Positions 13,085 through 24,849 of a DNA stretch of 64,000 bases are shown here, piece after piece. Position 1 is the stretch's first letter, and every line of letters begins with the position of its first letter. Made by a program: the position numbers and the translations under genes. This DNA is from Coptis chinensis. Lineage: Eukaryota; Streptophyta; Magnoliopsida; Ranunculales; Ranunculaceae. The stretch spans positions 92,020,001 through 92,084,000 of the forward strand of contig CM027383.1 of NCBI GenBank assembly GCA_015680905.1. Direction: 5' to 3'. Below the pieces are notes generated by a model that did no database searches, was not told the origin of the DNA, and worked only from the letters and a program-made list of their open reading frames with translations.

Positions 13085-13240
13085 AAAAATGACTAGACCG
13101 CCTAGAGGCCGTCTAGACCCGCCTAATCAGTCGACCTAGACCCGTCGAATCGGTCCACAAATTTTTTAAATGATTTGGGCATAGGCGAGTCGGTTGGACA
13201 CCGCTAGCGCCAAGAGACCACCTAGACCAATTTTAAGAAC
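13085..13240. repeat. CTAGACC/CCTAGA word-repeat element
   Basis: A short stretch with many overlapping copies of the words CCGCCTAGA, CTAGACC and GTCGA. Its GC content is markedly higher than its flanks, and the motif content is partly palindromic. It resembles the dispersed short-word repeats of plant intergenic DNA. No TIR or target-site duplication could be defined. Confidence 0.4.
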
Positions 13241-13393
13241 AGTGACCTTAGTAGTTTGCGTCACTCTTACAAACTGTGTGTGGGCTTAAAAAAGAAATAT
13301 CAAATTAAGGCCCAATCGAACGTGTCAGATCCAGTTGTAATATGACATTTTGTAAAAAGCTTACTAGCTTCGCTTCAAAGCAAAACCGTGAAA

Positions 13394-13406
13394 CACATAT
13401 ATAAAT
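13394..13406 (+). promoter_or_regulatory. TATA-box-like site upstream of RPA1-like gene
   Basis: ATATATAAATACC about 510 bp before the first RPA1-like ATG, with a plausible leader between. Position and sequence fit a plant TATA box, but there is no independent evidence of transcription. Confidence 0.3.
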
Positions 13407-13912
13407 ACCCCGTGTTAGAACCGATCAGATCTTGGGTGGCACATCGGATGAGTCTTTGAAGGTACATCAGCGTAAAAGGAGTCACATCAATCCCAATTGC
13501 AGTTCGAAGCGGTGAGTTTTATCACAAGACTGTGGCAAAGCAAGACATAATCGGTTCGATTACCATCACTGGGTAAACTCCTACTCCCCGCCTTTCCCAT
13601 ACCTCGCCATCGATGATGATTCAACTATAATTAGCTCAATCTCTTATGGTGATGCGCCCCTGCATCTCAATCCAGTTTCACTACTTTCCCTATGGTCAAG
13701 CTATTAAACTCCTTAGCACAAGCACTAAACAATAATAATACCTTTTTGAACTTGACGTGAATCTTATGCCAGTCATCAAACTTCAAGATGGCAGTGCCCA
13801 AGTGTCTATTTGTGATTTATTATGCAATAATTTCTCAATCAATATATATTGATAGTTTTTTGTTAAAGAACTAATTCACAATGTTATAATATTGTTTCAC
13901 AGGCATTACACT

Positions 13913-16043
13913 ATGGAAAATAAATACACAGGACTTGTCGAGCTCAACCAAAAAATAGACAAGTGTATAGTGAAGGCACGTGTCAGCAGATTGTGGTTCC
14001 CTTTTAATCCGTTGAACAGAAAACAAACTTTTGGAATAGACATGCTTCTCATTGATGAAAAGGTCAGAAATATACATTTAATTAATAATCACTTTTTTTT
14101 TTTACTTAATAATTTAATTTTGTAATCATAGGGAGATCAAATCCATGCCAAGGTACGGAATGACCCTAAAAGACAAATTTAGAGAAAAACTAGAAGAGGG
14201 AAAAATTTATACTTTTGAGAAATTTGAAGTGGACAAAGAAGACAAGAGTTACCGTCTCCGACGATTTAAGCGCAAAATTTTGTTTACAAAAGCAACTATA
14301 GTAACTCCTACCAATGAAGATGACAAGAGTATTGAAAATTACAAGTTCACTTTTGTTGGATTCAAAAATTCCTTGCAAATGTAAGATGCCTCAAAGATGT
14401 GACTTGAAAGGTATTTTATAAACTTATTATCTGTTGTATATTTTAATAATGCATATTGAATGATCTAACAATATTTGTAATACAGATATCATAACAATTT
14501 TGAAAAAATTGGTAATAAAACCACAAGGTTTGAGGAGAAATTACTTTGGTAGGCTAAAGGTAAACATTAATTCATAAGTACGCAATTTTTTTCTTCTATT
14601 ATTAAATTGTATTTGACAATTTGGGATAATTAATGGGGTTATGAGAAGACCGTGGCTTTATGGGGAGAAATGTCCGATACAATTGCTAATATAAGCAATA
14701 AGGAAGAAAATGTTATTGTCATTCTGACATCCCTATTTCTCAAAAAGATTGGAAGTAAGTTTAAGCTTTAACATCATCTTTGTATTAGTTTCCAAAATAA
14801 TTCTTATCATACTAAACTATTTCCTATTTAATAGTGCAATTCCAAGTGTGTGTCTCATCAGCAACAAAGCTTTACATAAATTTGGATTTAAAATATGTTC
14901 ATGAAATGAGAAAAAGGTAATTTATGATCAGTTTTATTTACAAAATTTTCAATTATTCATATTTTTTATAATGATTCTCTTTTTCAATTGTGAAGATTTG
15001 AAGACCACGATAAAAAAAAAATTGGAATAGAAGAAAGCGGACAACGAAGAACCAATTTCATTAGAGGAAAAAAATGAGCAAGGGACGGGATAACAATAGA
15101 AGAACTCATAAGATATGGGATGGAACCAACAAATCAGGTTAGCCATTTACTATTACATTATTTTTCATATATTTTCAATATCATATGATTTATATAGTTA
15201 GTTTTGTAATCTATGACTTTTTACAGGGAAAGGTCTTCACATGTAGAGGAAAATTTGTTAAGTTGTTAGGGACCAACTGGTACTACTTAAACTTTATGTT
15301 AAATGTCTTTGTAAAACACGTTGATAGTGGTTCAAAACATACATGCACAGATTGTGGAGCCAAATATTTAAGACCAAAAAAAAAGGTAAGTCTTCCAACA
15401 AATGTCTAATAAAAAGGATATTGAGTACAAATATTCTAAATGTTTTAATTTACAGATACCTTTTAAAACTATGGGTTGAGAATGAAACTGAAATGACTGC
15501 TTTCGTAGCTTTTGGTAACAAAGCAGAAGATATTGTGAAAGTACCAATTGCAAAAGTTCTTGATTTAGAGAAAAAGGCAAGTAAAGCATAAACACGTTTA
15601 ATTTTATTTCAATATTAAATTATTATTAACTATTTATTATATAATTTGCAGGGTCAAGATTTTGATGACATAAAAAAGAACTTGAAAAAAAATCTTGGTA
15701 GTCATTGGATATTTCAAGTCAAACTCAATAAATATAGTATGCATGAAAAGTTTCCATCATTTACCATAACAAATATGGTATCTGAAGATAATAAAGATGT
15801 TGAATCAATGACAGAAAATGCAAAGGTATGTTCAAATTTTATTATAATTCCTCTTCTGAATATTTTATTTACTATTTTTAAGAAAATAAATAACCAATAT
15901 ATTGTTATGTTAAAATGAAGCAGCAGATTTCCAAAGAAATTACTGAAGAAATTCGACCATCAAAGAAAGCTAAAAAAATAAAGAGTAAAGTGATGAGGAC
16001 AGCAGAGTATCAAGCAAATGAAGAATCTTTTGGAGAGGAATAA
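13913..16043 (+). pseudogene. RPA1-like (replication protein A large subunit) pseudogene
   Basis: Ten exons can be traced by reading across GT-AG boundaries: 13913-14062, 14132-14410, 14486-14559, about 14643-14754, 14835-14916, 14996-15137, 15227-15385, 15456-15576, 15652-15825 and 15924-16043. Translations follow RPA70 OB-folds: VKARVSRLWFPFNP, LLIDEKGDQIHAKVR, KFREKLEEGKIYTFEKFEV; then VALWGEMSDTIANISN, SSATKLYINLDL, IEELIRYGMEPTNQ; then the C-terminal domain GKVFTCRGKFVKLLG with only one CxxC (HTCTDCG) of its zinc ribbon. RPA coats single-stranded DNA. Breaks: frameshifts near 14160 and 14373, a TGA at 15075, and a slip in the A-run at about 15380. Intron 8 has a GC donor (AAG|GCAAGT). 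It may be a host paralogue or Helitron-borne RPA; a Helitron helicase lies 5.6 kb upstream on the same strand. Confidence 0.8.
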
Positions 16044-16436
16044 ATAATTCTCATTAGTTAAATAATTGTTTTTCTTTTATTAGGATTTTATCTTAATCAT
16101 TAAGATATTATAATACATTCATTACTTTTTTTATAATAATGTCAGAGTCCAGATCATTATATAGAATGAAGATAATGCAGTTCAGACTCCGATCCCATTA
16201 TGATAAGTAGCATACATCTTTGACAATAAAGATGTGTTATCTATCACACATAAACCTTGGAAAATTATGATATAAATATTCAATATCAAATAATCCAAAA
16301 AATAACCCAAACAATGCTCAAACAATATTTGCCTGAACTTAATTACTACCTTCTAGAGTTGCATTAATTGCTGCCAATCGGTAAAATATCAAAGTTCTAA
16401 TATACAAAGATGCTATTTTAATTAGTTGGTTTAGGA

Positions 16437-16486
16437 ATTTAGGTGAAAAGGAAAGAAGGTAAATTAGGTGAAAAGGAAAGAATGTC
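16437..16486 (+). repeat. Two-copy ~25-bp direct repeat
   Basis: The phrase AATTAGGTGAAAAGGAAAGA occurs at least one and a half times in tandem, with small differences. It is probably replication slippage. No function is visible. Confidence 0.6.
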
Positions 16487-16534
16487 AATAAGTAGCTTTT
16501 TTATTGTTAAATCTATCTTTTACCAATTGATAAC

Positions 16535-16670
16535 CTCTAATTTTGATATCTATCTAATTTAGATTAGTATTAATTAATAAGACTTCTAATCAAAGTGAAA
16601 TATCTAATTTTGATATCTATCTAATTTAGATAAGTATTAATTAATAAAACTTCTAATCAAAGTACAAGTC
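16535..16670 (+). repeat. 68-bp unit tandem duplication
   Basis: A 68-bp unit beginning TCTAATTTTGATATCTATC starts at 16535 and again at 16603. The two copies differ at only a few positions, so the duplication is recent. It lies just upstream of a promoter-like sequence. Confidence 0.8.
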
Positions 16671-16712
16671 CAACACAAGTATTGCACTAAGCCAAAAATA
16701 TGACGAAGAAAA

Positions 16713-16724
16713 CCTATAAATACA
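16713..16724 (+). promoter_or_regulatory. Plant-type TATA box
   Basis: CCTATAAATACA followed 30-80 bp later by a C/A-rich leader (CCTCCACCACAAAAC), which is typical of a plant core promoter and 5' UTR. About 200 bp downstream is GCAG and a Helitron-like coding exon, so this could be a former Helitron gene promoter. Confidence 0.45.
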
Positions 16725-16962
16725 ACTCAATCATTCATAAGTACAAAATCCTCCACCACAAAACTCAGAGCTACAAAGCAAAGGTACCAAGAAATTTTTT
16801 TTTTTCTGTGGATTAATAATTATTATTGTACTAAGATTATAGTATTATAAGATTATAATTTTCTATCAATAGCTACTAAGATTATTTAAAATACTGCAGG
16901 TAAACCACATGGATACCATAGATGTGGGACTTAACTAATTCTTGGATCAATAAATCTTTGGA

Positions 16963-17225
16963 ATGATGATTAGTGAAACATTAACTGATGCGTGGAATAC
17001 AATTGAGCAAAATAGACTCTGTTACTACAAGAAAAACCAGAATACTATTTCTTATGAAGACTACAAAGGATTGACAGATGAGGTAAGTTGACGTGTGGTA
17101 TAAGGATTTCAAATAAAGAATTAAGTTAGTCTATAAATTATGATTAAAATTGGCAAGAAATAATGCAGGTCAATACACCACTACGACATTTGGAACAAGA
17201 AGACAAAGGTATGTCAAATGTTTTT
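16963..17225 (+). pseudogene. Helitron Rep N-terminal-side fragment
   Basis: Reads ETLTDAWNTIEQNRLCYYKK, then NQNTISYEDYKGLTDE followed by a GTAAG donor, and after TGCAG comes VNTPLRHLEQEDKG. In Helitron RepHel proteins a segment of the form (V)DAWxxIEQxRLxYxRxNQxxIRxExYxGLxDA lies upstream of the HUH motif. Nothing further is recognisable downstream. This is a separate scrap from the 4.4-8.3 kb element and is on the same strand. Confidence 0.65.
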
Positions 17226-18769
17226 TAAACAATTTTTTTTTATATAGTTTAATTTTTATATAAGAGATAAGTTACTTGCCGTAGTATTCTAAGGATGGCT
17301 TCTTCATCGGGGATAACTCATAAGTGAGTCCCCTATTGGGGTACAGGTCAGCTATGAAAGATAAGAAAATCATTCCTCTCATAGATACAGTTGCCTCTTA
17401 TAAACATGCATGTACAAGAAAAGTCTTATTCAGTTCAAGAGTAAAACATAATGGCAAAACAAAATTACCGCGATTAGCATTATGTTTGTCAATCCCGTGT
17501 ATGGAAGTGACCACTCACGAGAAATGCATCCATCATCTCCACTGATTGCTCCCTCTTTTGAAACAACATATCACATTTTTCAGATACTCCTTATACAAGA
17601 AGAAAAAACGAAAAAATTTGGTTAACCCATTGAGAGAGCATCCCTGCCGCTTACAAACTGCAATACAAGTTTTCATTTGGGAATTTTTAGGTGAATAATT
17701 AGTAATAAAGATTCATTTACAATAAAAACATCAATGGACACCATCTTACATGTATATAATAACTGGAATGAGATAATAATTGAAAGCTAGCAACTTACAA
17801 TTGGATGCAGAGCAACTAATGCAAAAACAAACACAAAAATCAGAGTCATTGAGATAAAGAAGATGTTGTAATCAATCCCTGCTATACAAGTTTCCTAATA
17901 AATTATTTATCAAGCGGAATAAAGTCTCTAATTCCAACATGTTTACATGCTTGGGATTTTGGAAACTACAAACCATGTCCACAGATCTGCACCATTCCTG
18001 TTATATGGCTTCACAAATGACAAATCCTATAGTTTGTACGAAACTGTTGACTGCATTGTAAGTTTTTATCAGAAACTAGCATTTTTCATATATTTCCTAA
18101 TGAATGCATCCTTTTCAGGTTTGATGCTTCCTTAACAAATGAGTAGGGGCAGCAGTTAGGACGTTTAGAGTTAGAAATGCTGAAGAAGTAGAAACGTAAG
18201 CAGCCAGAAGTGGTAGTAAAGTAAAGCTTGGGGGATACGGAGGAACAAAATTTGCTTTTGAGGGAATGCGTGGAGGTCATTACGGCTTTTAATGAACCAA
18301 GATGTAAATGGGCACTGGAAGCCCTTAAAAACTCCATTCAGTATTTACTTTCAATAATTTTAGTCTTTTTAGATGCGTGAGTAGAGACTTTAATAGGGGA
18401 CGCTTACTCTCGGGTTCGGGCGAACCATCAGCTAGGATCTTTCAAAGTGTATGCTTGAAGTGAGTATAATTTATAGGATTAACTATTATTACACCTTGAC
18501 TAGATGATTGGGTTCACATTAAGCAGTCAGTATTCCAATTCCTGCGACTTGGACTTGAGAAAATCCTCTATAGTGACATCTGATGCAGAAGCAATATCTC
18601 GAACTAATCAGACTTTGTTGTACGTTTATGTAATATTTAGAATAAATACTTAAATTACATTGCAAACATGAAATAGAAGTAAAAACTTGGAATCTGTCCA
18701 TTTCACTATGCAAATATTAAAGCATAATAACTTAAGAATCAAGCAGAATTAAAACGTTTTATGGTTTAC
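17226..18769. other. No gene recognised
   Basis: About 1.5 kb. Small open frames (60-83 codons) show no family motif. No TIR, LTR or tandem array is evident. Confidence 0.45.
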
Positions 18770-18915
18770 AGACATATCAACAGTATAAAGAAACTCCACT
18801 AACCAAAATTGCTCATCTTTTTTAAACCATGCGTAGTTCCATCCGTGAACGAAATCCAACAAGAGAACAACTTGAACAAGCAGAAACATTCCTGAGCCAA
18901 ATTTCGATGCCGATT
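18770..18915 (-). pseudogene. SERINC/TMS1 exon fragment
   Basis: On the minus strand, after a TTCTGC/GCAG acceptor, this reads SASKFGSGMFLLVQVVLLLD, then FVHGWNYAWFKKDEQFWLV. It matches the conserved transmembrane segment of serine incorporator proteins (KxGAGxFLLxQxxLLLDFxxxWNxxWVxKDEQ), ~400-residue multi-pass membrane proteins linked to serine-derived lipid synthesis. A GTAAAC donor follows. No other SERINC exon is found on either side, so this is one captured exon of about 146 bp. Confidence 0.85.
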
Positions 18916-19288
18916 CTGCATTTATAGAAACTAACAGTAAGCCACAATCCAAGCAATATAACATACTTGAATACATACTCTAACTAAAGTGGTAACATAA
19001 AAGTCAATTTGTAACCAACTGAACTTATCTAAAAGTAAAACAAAAATCTGCACCCAGGGCTGTATTTCAAAAATAATAACTCTCTGGCTAACTAGGATTT
19101 GACAAAGTTTCGCTTTACACAGGCTCTAGATAACAAACCAGTGTCAGAAAAACTGACAATTTTTTCATCAACTAGGTGTTCTATCAAACCAACTAATGGT
19201 AAAGCACCCACACAGGTGTTGAAGAATTCTAACGAGATTCGTAGTCTTCGAATTGGGAATTGGGGATAAGTGATGCTGTTTTATTGAA

Positions 19289-19531
19289 ATGGCGAGCGGA
19301 TTTTGGTTCATCCACTGTTTCATTTTAGGCGCGTCGTCAGTTATTCCTAAGGAGAATAATGTTACTGGGGCTGTTGGTAATAGTTCAGATAATAATGGGA
19401 GTATTCCTGAATCGTTTTATACAAATGGGGGTTTGAAATTGCGAGTGGTTTGGACTATTAGCTCTTTGATTGCTGCTTCGGCTAGACATTATTTGCTACT
19501 GACCTATAATTGTTTGAGCATCGACGCTTAA
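19289..19531 (+). other. Unidentified coding-like fragment
   Basis: Open for 80 codons, reading MASGFWFIHCFILGASSVIP, NVTGAVGNSSDNNGSIPESF and GLKLRVVWTISSLIAASARH. GC content and amino-acid use look more coding-like than the flanks. It lies just upstream of the SOUL-like exon on the same strand but has no recognised SOUL motif. I cannot name a family. Confidence 0.35.
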
Positions 19532-19615
19532 TTTGGTTTTAAGCGTCCGATGCGGATGGGCAAGGGATGCTTTGTATGAATAAAGATCAGCTGGAGGAAC
19601 TGAGGGGTGAAGTAG

Positions 19616-20400
19616 TGGAAGATGTCATTTATCATGCCTTCCAAGTATGGCGCCAACTTGCAGTTGCCCAAGGATCCCTCTGTGAGGATTCAAGAAGTCC
19701 CCAAGAAAATTGTTGCAGTGGCTGCATTTTCGGGTTTGTTGTTCTTCTTTGTTTGCATAAATACCACCCTGGAAACAGATCTACATCCTAACCCTTCATG
19801 CTCAGTATCTACGAGAAACATTCTCCCCTGTCTTTCCATTTAATTGATAAAAGAACTAGAATATATATAAGAGAAATAAAGTTTATCTCATGTAATTCCT
19901 GCCACAAGTTTTTAGTGTGCAACTTCTAACAAATGTTTGTTCTTATCGAAACTTACAATTCAAATGCTTGATTTAGTCCGATTCATTGTAAGGTCATTAG
20001 TGTGCAGCAGAACTTGGACATTTATAAATTCAGAATATATATCCAATGATATTTACTTATCTTCATGTATAGTTCCCAGATAATTTATAATTTAGATATG
20101 CATAGAGAACACTAACATTTTCTTATGATGACACCGATGTTGTCTTCAAGAATCAAAACCACTCGAAGAATTTTGTACTCTACACATGAGAAACATTCCA
20201 TACAAGATAAGTCAAGAAGTAAAGTTAAGAAATGCTATTTTGAATTATCAGTAATTTTAGAGTGTGATGGATCTCCTTTTCCCGATTGCTGAGGTTTTGT
20301 TACGCATGAGAAGTTAAATGTCGAGAAGTAAAGTTAAGGGATGCTTTAAGAAGTGATATGCAATTCAAAGTAAAAGAGGGTGCCCTGGTGGAGGTTGCAG
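19616..20400 (+). pseudogene. SOUL haem-binding protein fragment (two exons)
   Basis: Exon at 19616-19733 reads [20 protein letters not shown] then [18 protein letters not shown] and ends at a GGGTTTGT donor. The exon ending at 20400 (from about 20322) reads REVKLRDALRSDMQFKVKEG then ALVEVA|GTAAGA. This is the C-terminal half of plant SOUL/HBP haem-binding proteins, where F-x-MPSKYG, VPxKxVAVxxFSG and a lysine-rich helix follow in this order. The conserved C-terminal QYNPPFTLPFxRRNE block and the first half of the protein are not found. The spacing keeps the original intron, so the capture was DNA-based and not through mRNA. Confidence 0.85.
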
Positions 20401-21015
20401 GTAAGATCACACGCCCCTTGTCAAACTATATATTATCATATTTTATGAGAATGCCATTTTTGCAAGACAATCCTCCATTTTACACGTCCGCGAATGCGAC
20501 AGACCGAAGTTGAATGGAAGCAAGACTAGGGGCCTCACCTGTACAAATATCAAGTGCCTCATCCCCAATTCGACGCGACTGAATATACATATGAAAATGC
20601 ATCACGACACACTTAGACTCAATTAATTTTGGGATGTATCTATGTACATAAGTACCATGCCCCTGTGGTGGGGTGGAACTGAAGGAGCTCTTTCATCAGA
20701 GCTGGCATGTTTATGTTTCTTATATGTTTAGAATTTTTTGTGATTGTGATTCATAAGTCTTCGTAAAAGCATGCATTGAAGCAGTAAGACAATTCTGTTT
20801 CAGATATTGATGGGACTAGGATTTCAGTTTTTCAAAAACAGTTCATCTGGGAGTGCAATGTGTGAAGCTTGGTATAACTGTAGAACACCACCTGTGTCCT
20901 TTTGATATCCTTCAAGTGTATTCTTAAATACCATCACTTTCCAGTTTATTTCTCACACGGATTTGAAATACTTCTGGATCCTCTGTGAGCAAAGGAACAC
21001 CAGTAAGCAAAACAG
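20401..21015. other. No gene recognised
   Basis: About 600 bp between the SOUL fragment and the TAF1-like fragment, AT-rich, with no supported feature. Confidence 0.45.
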
Positions 21016-21350
21016 GAAGGCAAGCGGTTGTCTCAAGAAGCAGAAGCAAAGAGAAAAGCTAATGAGGAGAGGCAATTGTGGGAAGAGGAAGACAAGAGAA
21101 GGATAGCTGAACTTAAAAGAGAAAGAAGCCATGTGGAAAGATGAAGAAGACCGTCAGAAAGCCAGGAAGAAGAAAAAGACAAAATGACCTGAGATGGTGG
21201 ACAAGTATTTTGAGGCCAAGCCAAGCAGAACTGATCGTAGGTTGCCAGGAAGGGAACAGGCCACAAAGAGGCGGTCCGTGGTTGAGCTTGGAAACTATGG
21301 CGAAGAATATGCCCCACAAAGTAAACGCCGTAGGGGAGAAGCAGGGGAGG
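21016..21350 (+). pseudogene. TAF1-like exon fragment
   Basis: Starts after AAAACAG and reads EGKRLSQEAEAKRKANEERQ with a strongly charged Arg/Lys/Glu helix, then after frame changes DRRLPGREQATKRRSVVEL, GNYGEEYAPQSKRRRGEAGE, ending at a GTACTA donor. This corresponds to the basic linker before the bromodomain of plant TAF1/HAF (TFIID subunit 1), where RRxVVELGxYGxEYxPxxKRRRGGE is typical. At least two frame changes and stops are present. No bromodomain (e.g. YLFLKPV) is seen downstream. It is another isolated exon on the plus strand. Confidence 0.65.
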
Positions 21351-23899
21351 TACTATTTTTTAATTTTTACCCTACATTTTCTAAAATTTAGTAGGATTTT
21401 ATGGTTTTTATCTAAGCATCAACAAACAGTGATTTCTGAGTTTCTTTATTGTGTTTTAGTAGAGTATCCTGAGAAGTTTGAAAAGTGTGGTATATATCTC
21501 CTTCAAGAGGAATGCTTTTCTAAGTTACAAAAGTACAACACAGAGTAGTGGGTCAATTCAATATACAAATTTTAAATTATTTACAGCTTGCCACTTCATA
21601 AGGCTGTTACATTTTTTCAATACAGAGGGTTATGGCCACTTATTGATGTACTTTACCAAGGTGTGAAGGTGAATAGATTGTCCATAGGTTTATATTTCTC
21701 ATTGTTATTGTCAATCCTGCTAGGCAAACAGAATTCACTATCCTTACAGGCTATATATGCGCTATGGCGTCTATTCAAAGACCACATCGGGTTTCACCTA
21801 CCCCGCCATGGGAAGGAGACTTTTGATAGATGCAACACGGAGATCTGCCCCGAAAGGCTATTCATCGCTACTTCATTCACAGATCGCATAGTCTTCGTCA
21901 TCTAGAGATATTCCACGCGACCGCAAAGATGGCAATGTTATCCGTACTTATTTCGAAGTTTATCCCATAACAAAACTTGGCAGCCAGTTCAAATGACTCT
22001 GCTACACCAGGTATGTCAGGAAGAACAAGGACTCAGAATTATGGCAGAAGATGTCAAATATTATTCTTGCTCTTGGACCTCCATCTTAATTCTAATTCCT
22101 CCATTGCCTAATGAATGGCCCATATCATCACCATCAGAATTTATTCAGAGCCTTCAATGCCTTCAATATTCCCAATCTAACACGTACGAATTCTACTTAT
22201 ATGGGAATTAACATCTTTATATTCAACCCACCATTTCAATCCTGTATGGCCAACATATACCTCAACTATTCAACCAAGTGATCACCAGGCCAACCTCAGT
22301 TTCCTCTCTATATTCATGGAAATCTCTGGCAATTGAACACTACTAAGTTTCATTAATAATGACGAAAAGAGCTCCCAAAAATCACCTCAAAGATGAAATA
22401 TATGAACTCGATCCTCAAAATAGTCGACGCCCCGCAAAAAATATTATATCTGGCTTCACCGACGGACCCATATTTCCCTCCGAGTCAAGAGTTGCCATGG
22501 GCATGCACCCCTATTAATCCCTCACCTTCTTCAACTCTTCTCTACCAATGTATTGCATCACTACACCGTCATGAAGGAAATATTTTCTCCATTGCAAAAT
22601 GGCAGCTAAATCTAACTGGTTGCACATTTTTACAGATACAACATTAAAACTTCTTAGAGAAATAACCTATTGAACTATTAGAAGACCTGGAAAAGTTAGG
22701 TGATACATGATTGTTCCAATGAGAATAAAAGACCTATGTCAGATATATCATGTCAAGAATGATTGTGGTATGGAATGACTTTCCATTCAATTTTCCACAT
22801 AAACATGTTAACAAACCAAGACAAAAAGTTTGGAAGAGATGATAAATTTTAATTTATTTTCTAGACAGAGGGATGATTACCACTTTTCATTATACATTTT
22901 CTCCATATCCAACATTGCCTATGTTGCATCCTCTGGCTTTCTAAGCTAAGGCAATAAAGATAACAAGTATGACTGCATTTTCTATGCCGAAAACTAAACT
23001 GCAAAAGACAGGGATGGGATGGACAGAACACTCATGTTAGAGCTCAGTGTATGATTTTTTTTATTTTATCTTTTTTTCCAGGTAGAAATCAGAGAATGAG
23101 TATGATTGCTAGACAAGAAAAGAATGGAAAGGGGTATAAAGTATAAATCAGTGAATCACAGAATAAGTCTACGGGGATTTTACTCTATCTCACTTTTATT
23201 TGATAAACTAGGCTTAAACGAGAAACTCCCAGTTGCACTGTTTTGTGCAATATGAATCCTTAGATTTCTCATATGAAAAGGACAGAAGGCACTCCAGGGA
23301 CTAAGACTATACAAAGGTGGGGTAAGCTGAAAAAAAATACCAAATGAGTTTTCGACTATCTGGCTGTTAAACTTTTATTTGTTACTCACTGAAGAAATGT
23401 CAAACAAAGTCATGGATAATGGATTTCTCTTCACCGGACAAAACTATACTATGTTGAACACGCCCACAATATTGAAGAAGAACAGTTTTTAGACTATAGA
23501 ACGCAAAGGAACATAAGAGTCATTCATCATACTTCGTCTTTTAGATGCCTAAAGGCTAAAGCTTACTCTCAGATGAATCCCTGAGGTGTCACCGATGGCT
23601 TAACTGAAATTTCAAGTTAAAGTCATCCCCACCTTTATTTGATACTCTTGGTATCAACTTATATCGCACAAATGCTAGCAGAAAAAAGGGACAGAGGCTA
23701 GCAAAACTGTTCTGGAAGGTTGAAAAGCATAACCAGGAAAGAAATAAATATAAAAATAAAAATTAGGGAACGTTTTAACTATATCCATCTTCCATACTTT
23801 ACTTTCAGAGTTAAAATATACAACCAAAAAAGACAAGGAACCTCAATGGCAATAAGTCGATAACTCTAAAACATTTAATTATCCTCCGTCGATCATATA
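21351..23899. other. No gene recognised
   Basis: About 2.5 kb. Several open frames of 60-105 codons occur (e.g. 21588-21905, 22393-22647) without motifs I recognise. They may hold further captured exons too diverged to read by eye. Confidence 0.4.
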
Positions 23900-24028
23900 A
23901 TACTGACTGCTTATGCAAATCCAATACTACTTAAATGAAATCATGACCAATGTATATTCTCCTAACAGACCAATTTCGGGTGCGTCGATGAATCCCGCGA
24001 GGAGCTTGGGGCCGGCATTGGTGTATGT
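23900..24028 (+). repeat. First copy of duplicated NIP-aquaporin exon start
   Basis: 129 bp that recur at 24071-24199 (offset 171 bp) with few differences. Holds intron tail, the CCTAACAG acceptor and the start of the exon ([19 protein letters not shown]), then breaks off at GTGTATG into unrelated sequence. This copy is truncated in the exon. Confidence 0.85.
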
Positions 24029-24139
24029 CACTATAGAGGATTTTCTCAAGTCCAAGTCGCAGGAATTTGAATACTGACTGCTTATGCGAATCCAATACTA
24101 CTTAAATGAAATCATGACCAATGTATATTCTCCTGACAG

Positions 24140-24254
24140 ACCAATTTCGGGTGCGTCGATGAATCCGGCGAGGAGCTTGGGGCCGGCATTGGTGTATGGA
24201 CGTTATAAAGGGTTATGGGTGTATTTCCTGGGCCCAATTTGTGGAGCTGGATCC
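24140..24254 (+). pseudogene. NIP-type aquaporin exon fragment (second NPA loop)
   Basis: After a TCCTGACAG acceptor this reads [20 protein letters not shown], then [16 protein letters not shown]. It is the second NPA loop and sixth membrane helix of a nodulin-26-like intrinsic protein (water/metalloid channel), where [13 protein letters not shown] and WVYxxGPxxGA are diagnostic. The selectivity-filter Arg after NPA is kept. No first NPA motif or other helices are nearby. The preceding 171 bp contain a truncated second copy of the same exon start. Confidence 0.85.
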
Positions 24255-24495
24255 TACTTCAAGAAGCATCTTGAGTTTGGATTCATTATTGTACTCGAAC
24301 TTCACTGCCTGAGTAAGATATCCTGAACTAGCAAGGAAGTATACGGTCTAATTCCCAGGCCTACATAACGACTTCTTCTACCAAAAGAATCCTATTTATA
24401 CTTAACTTCCTAAACAAACATATCTAATAAGAATCCTATTAATACTAAACTTCTAATAACATAATAAAACCTAAACAAACCTATATAATAAAAAA

Positions 24496-24530
<35 letters not shown>

Positions 24531-24840
24531 CACGATCCTCCTAACACCAAACAAAAAACAAAGGTAAACTTTCAGTTTTTTCTTTTAGTCTGATTTACAT
24601 TAGTTTTACATATATAACTGAGTTTTTTTTCTTTTTTTCATTGCATGCAATAGAAAATATTCAATCAAGGCTTCAGAAAGAGTTAACATAATGGATAAGG
24701 TAAACAATTTCTTTTCCAGTATTTCTCTTTTATGATTCAACTGATGATAATATTAAAGTTTAAACACATGAGATATTAGCGTCTTTTAATTCAAAATTAT
24801 ATTGAACTATATTGAACTTAAGACCTGTATTAGTGTAACA
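24255..24840. repeat. AT-rich spacer with ~40-bp poly-A tract
   Basis: Contains an uninterrupted A-run of about 40 bases at roughly 24488-24528, preceded by duplicated words such as AAGAATCCTATTAATACTAA. The A-run could be the tail of a retroposed element, but no LINE/SINE body with target-site duplications could be defined upstream. Confidence 0.5.
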
Positions 24841-24849
24841 ACCACTCAC

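Noticed and set aside
19289-19531. First exon of the SOUL-like gene
   Set aside because: Same strand and close, but the text has no SOUL motif and no clean splice donor linking it; listed as unidentified.
24488-24528. Poly-A run as proof of a LINE or SINE insertion
   Set aside because: No element body, promoter box or flanking duplication could be defined.
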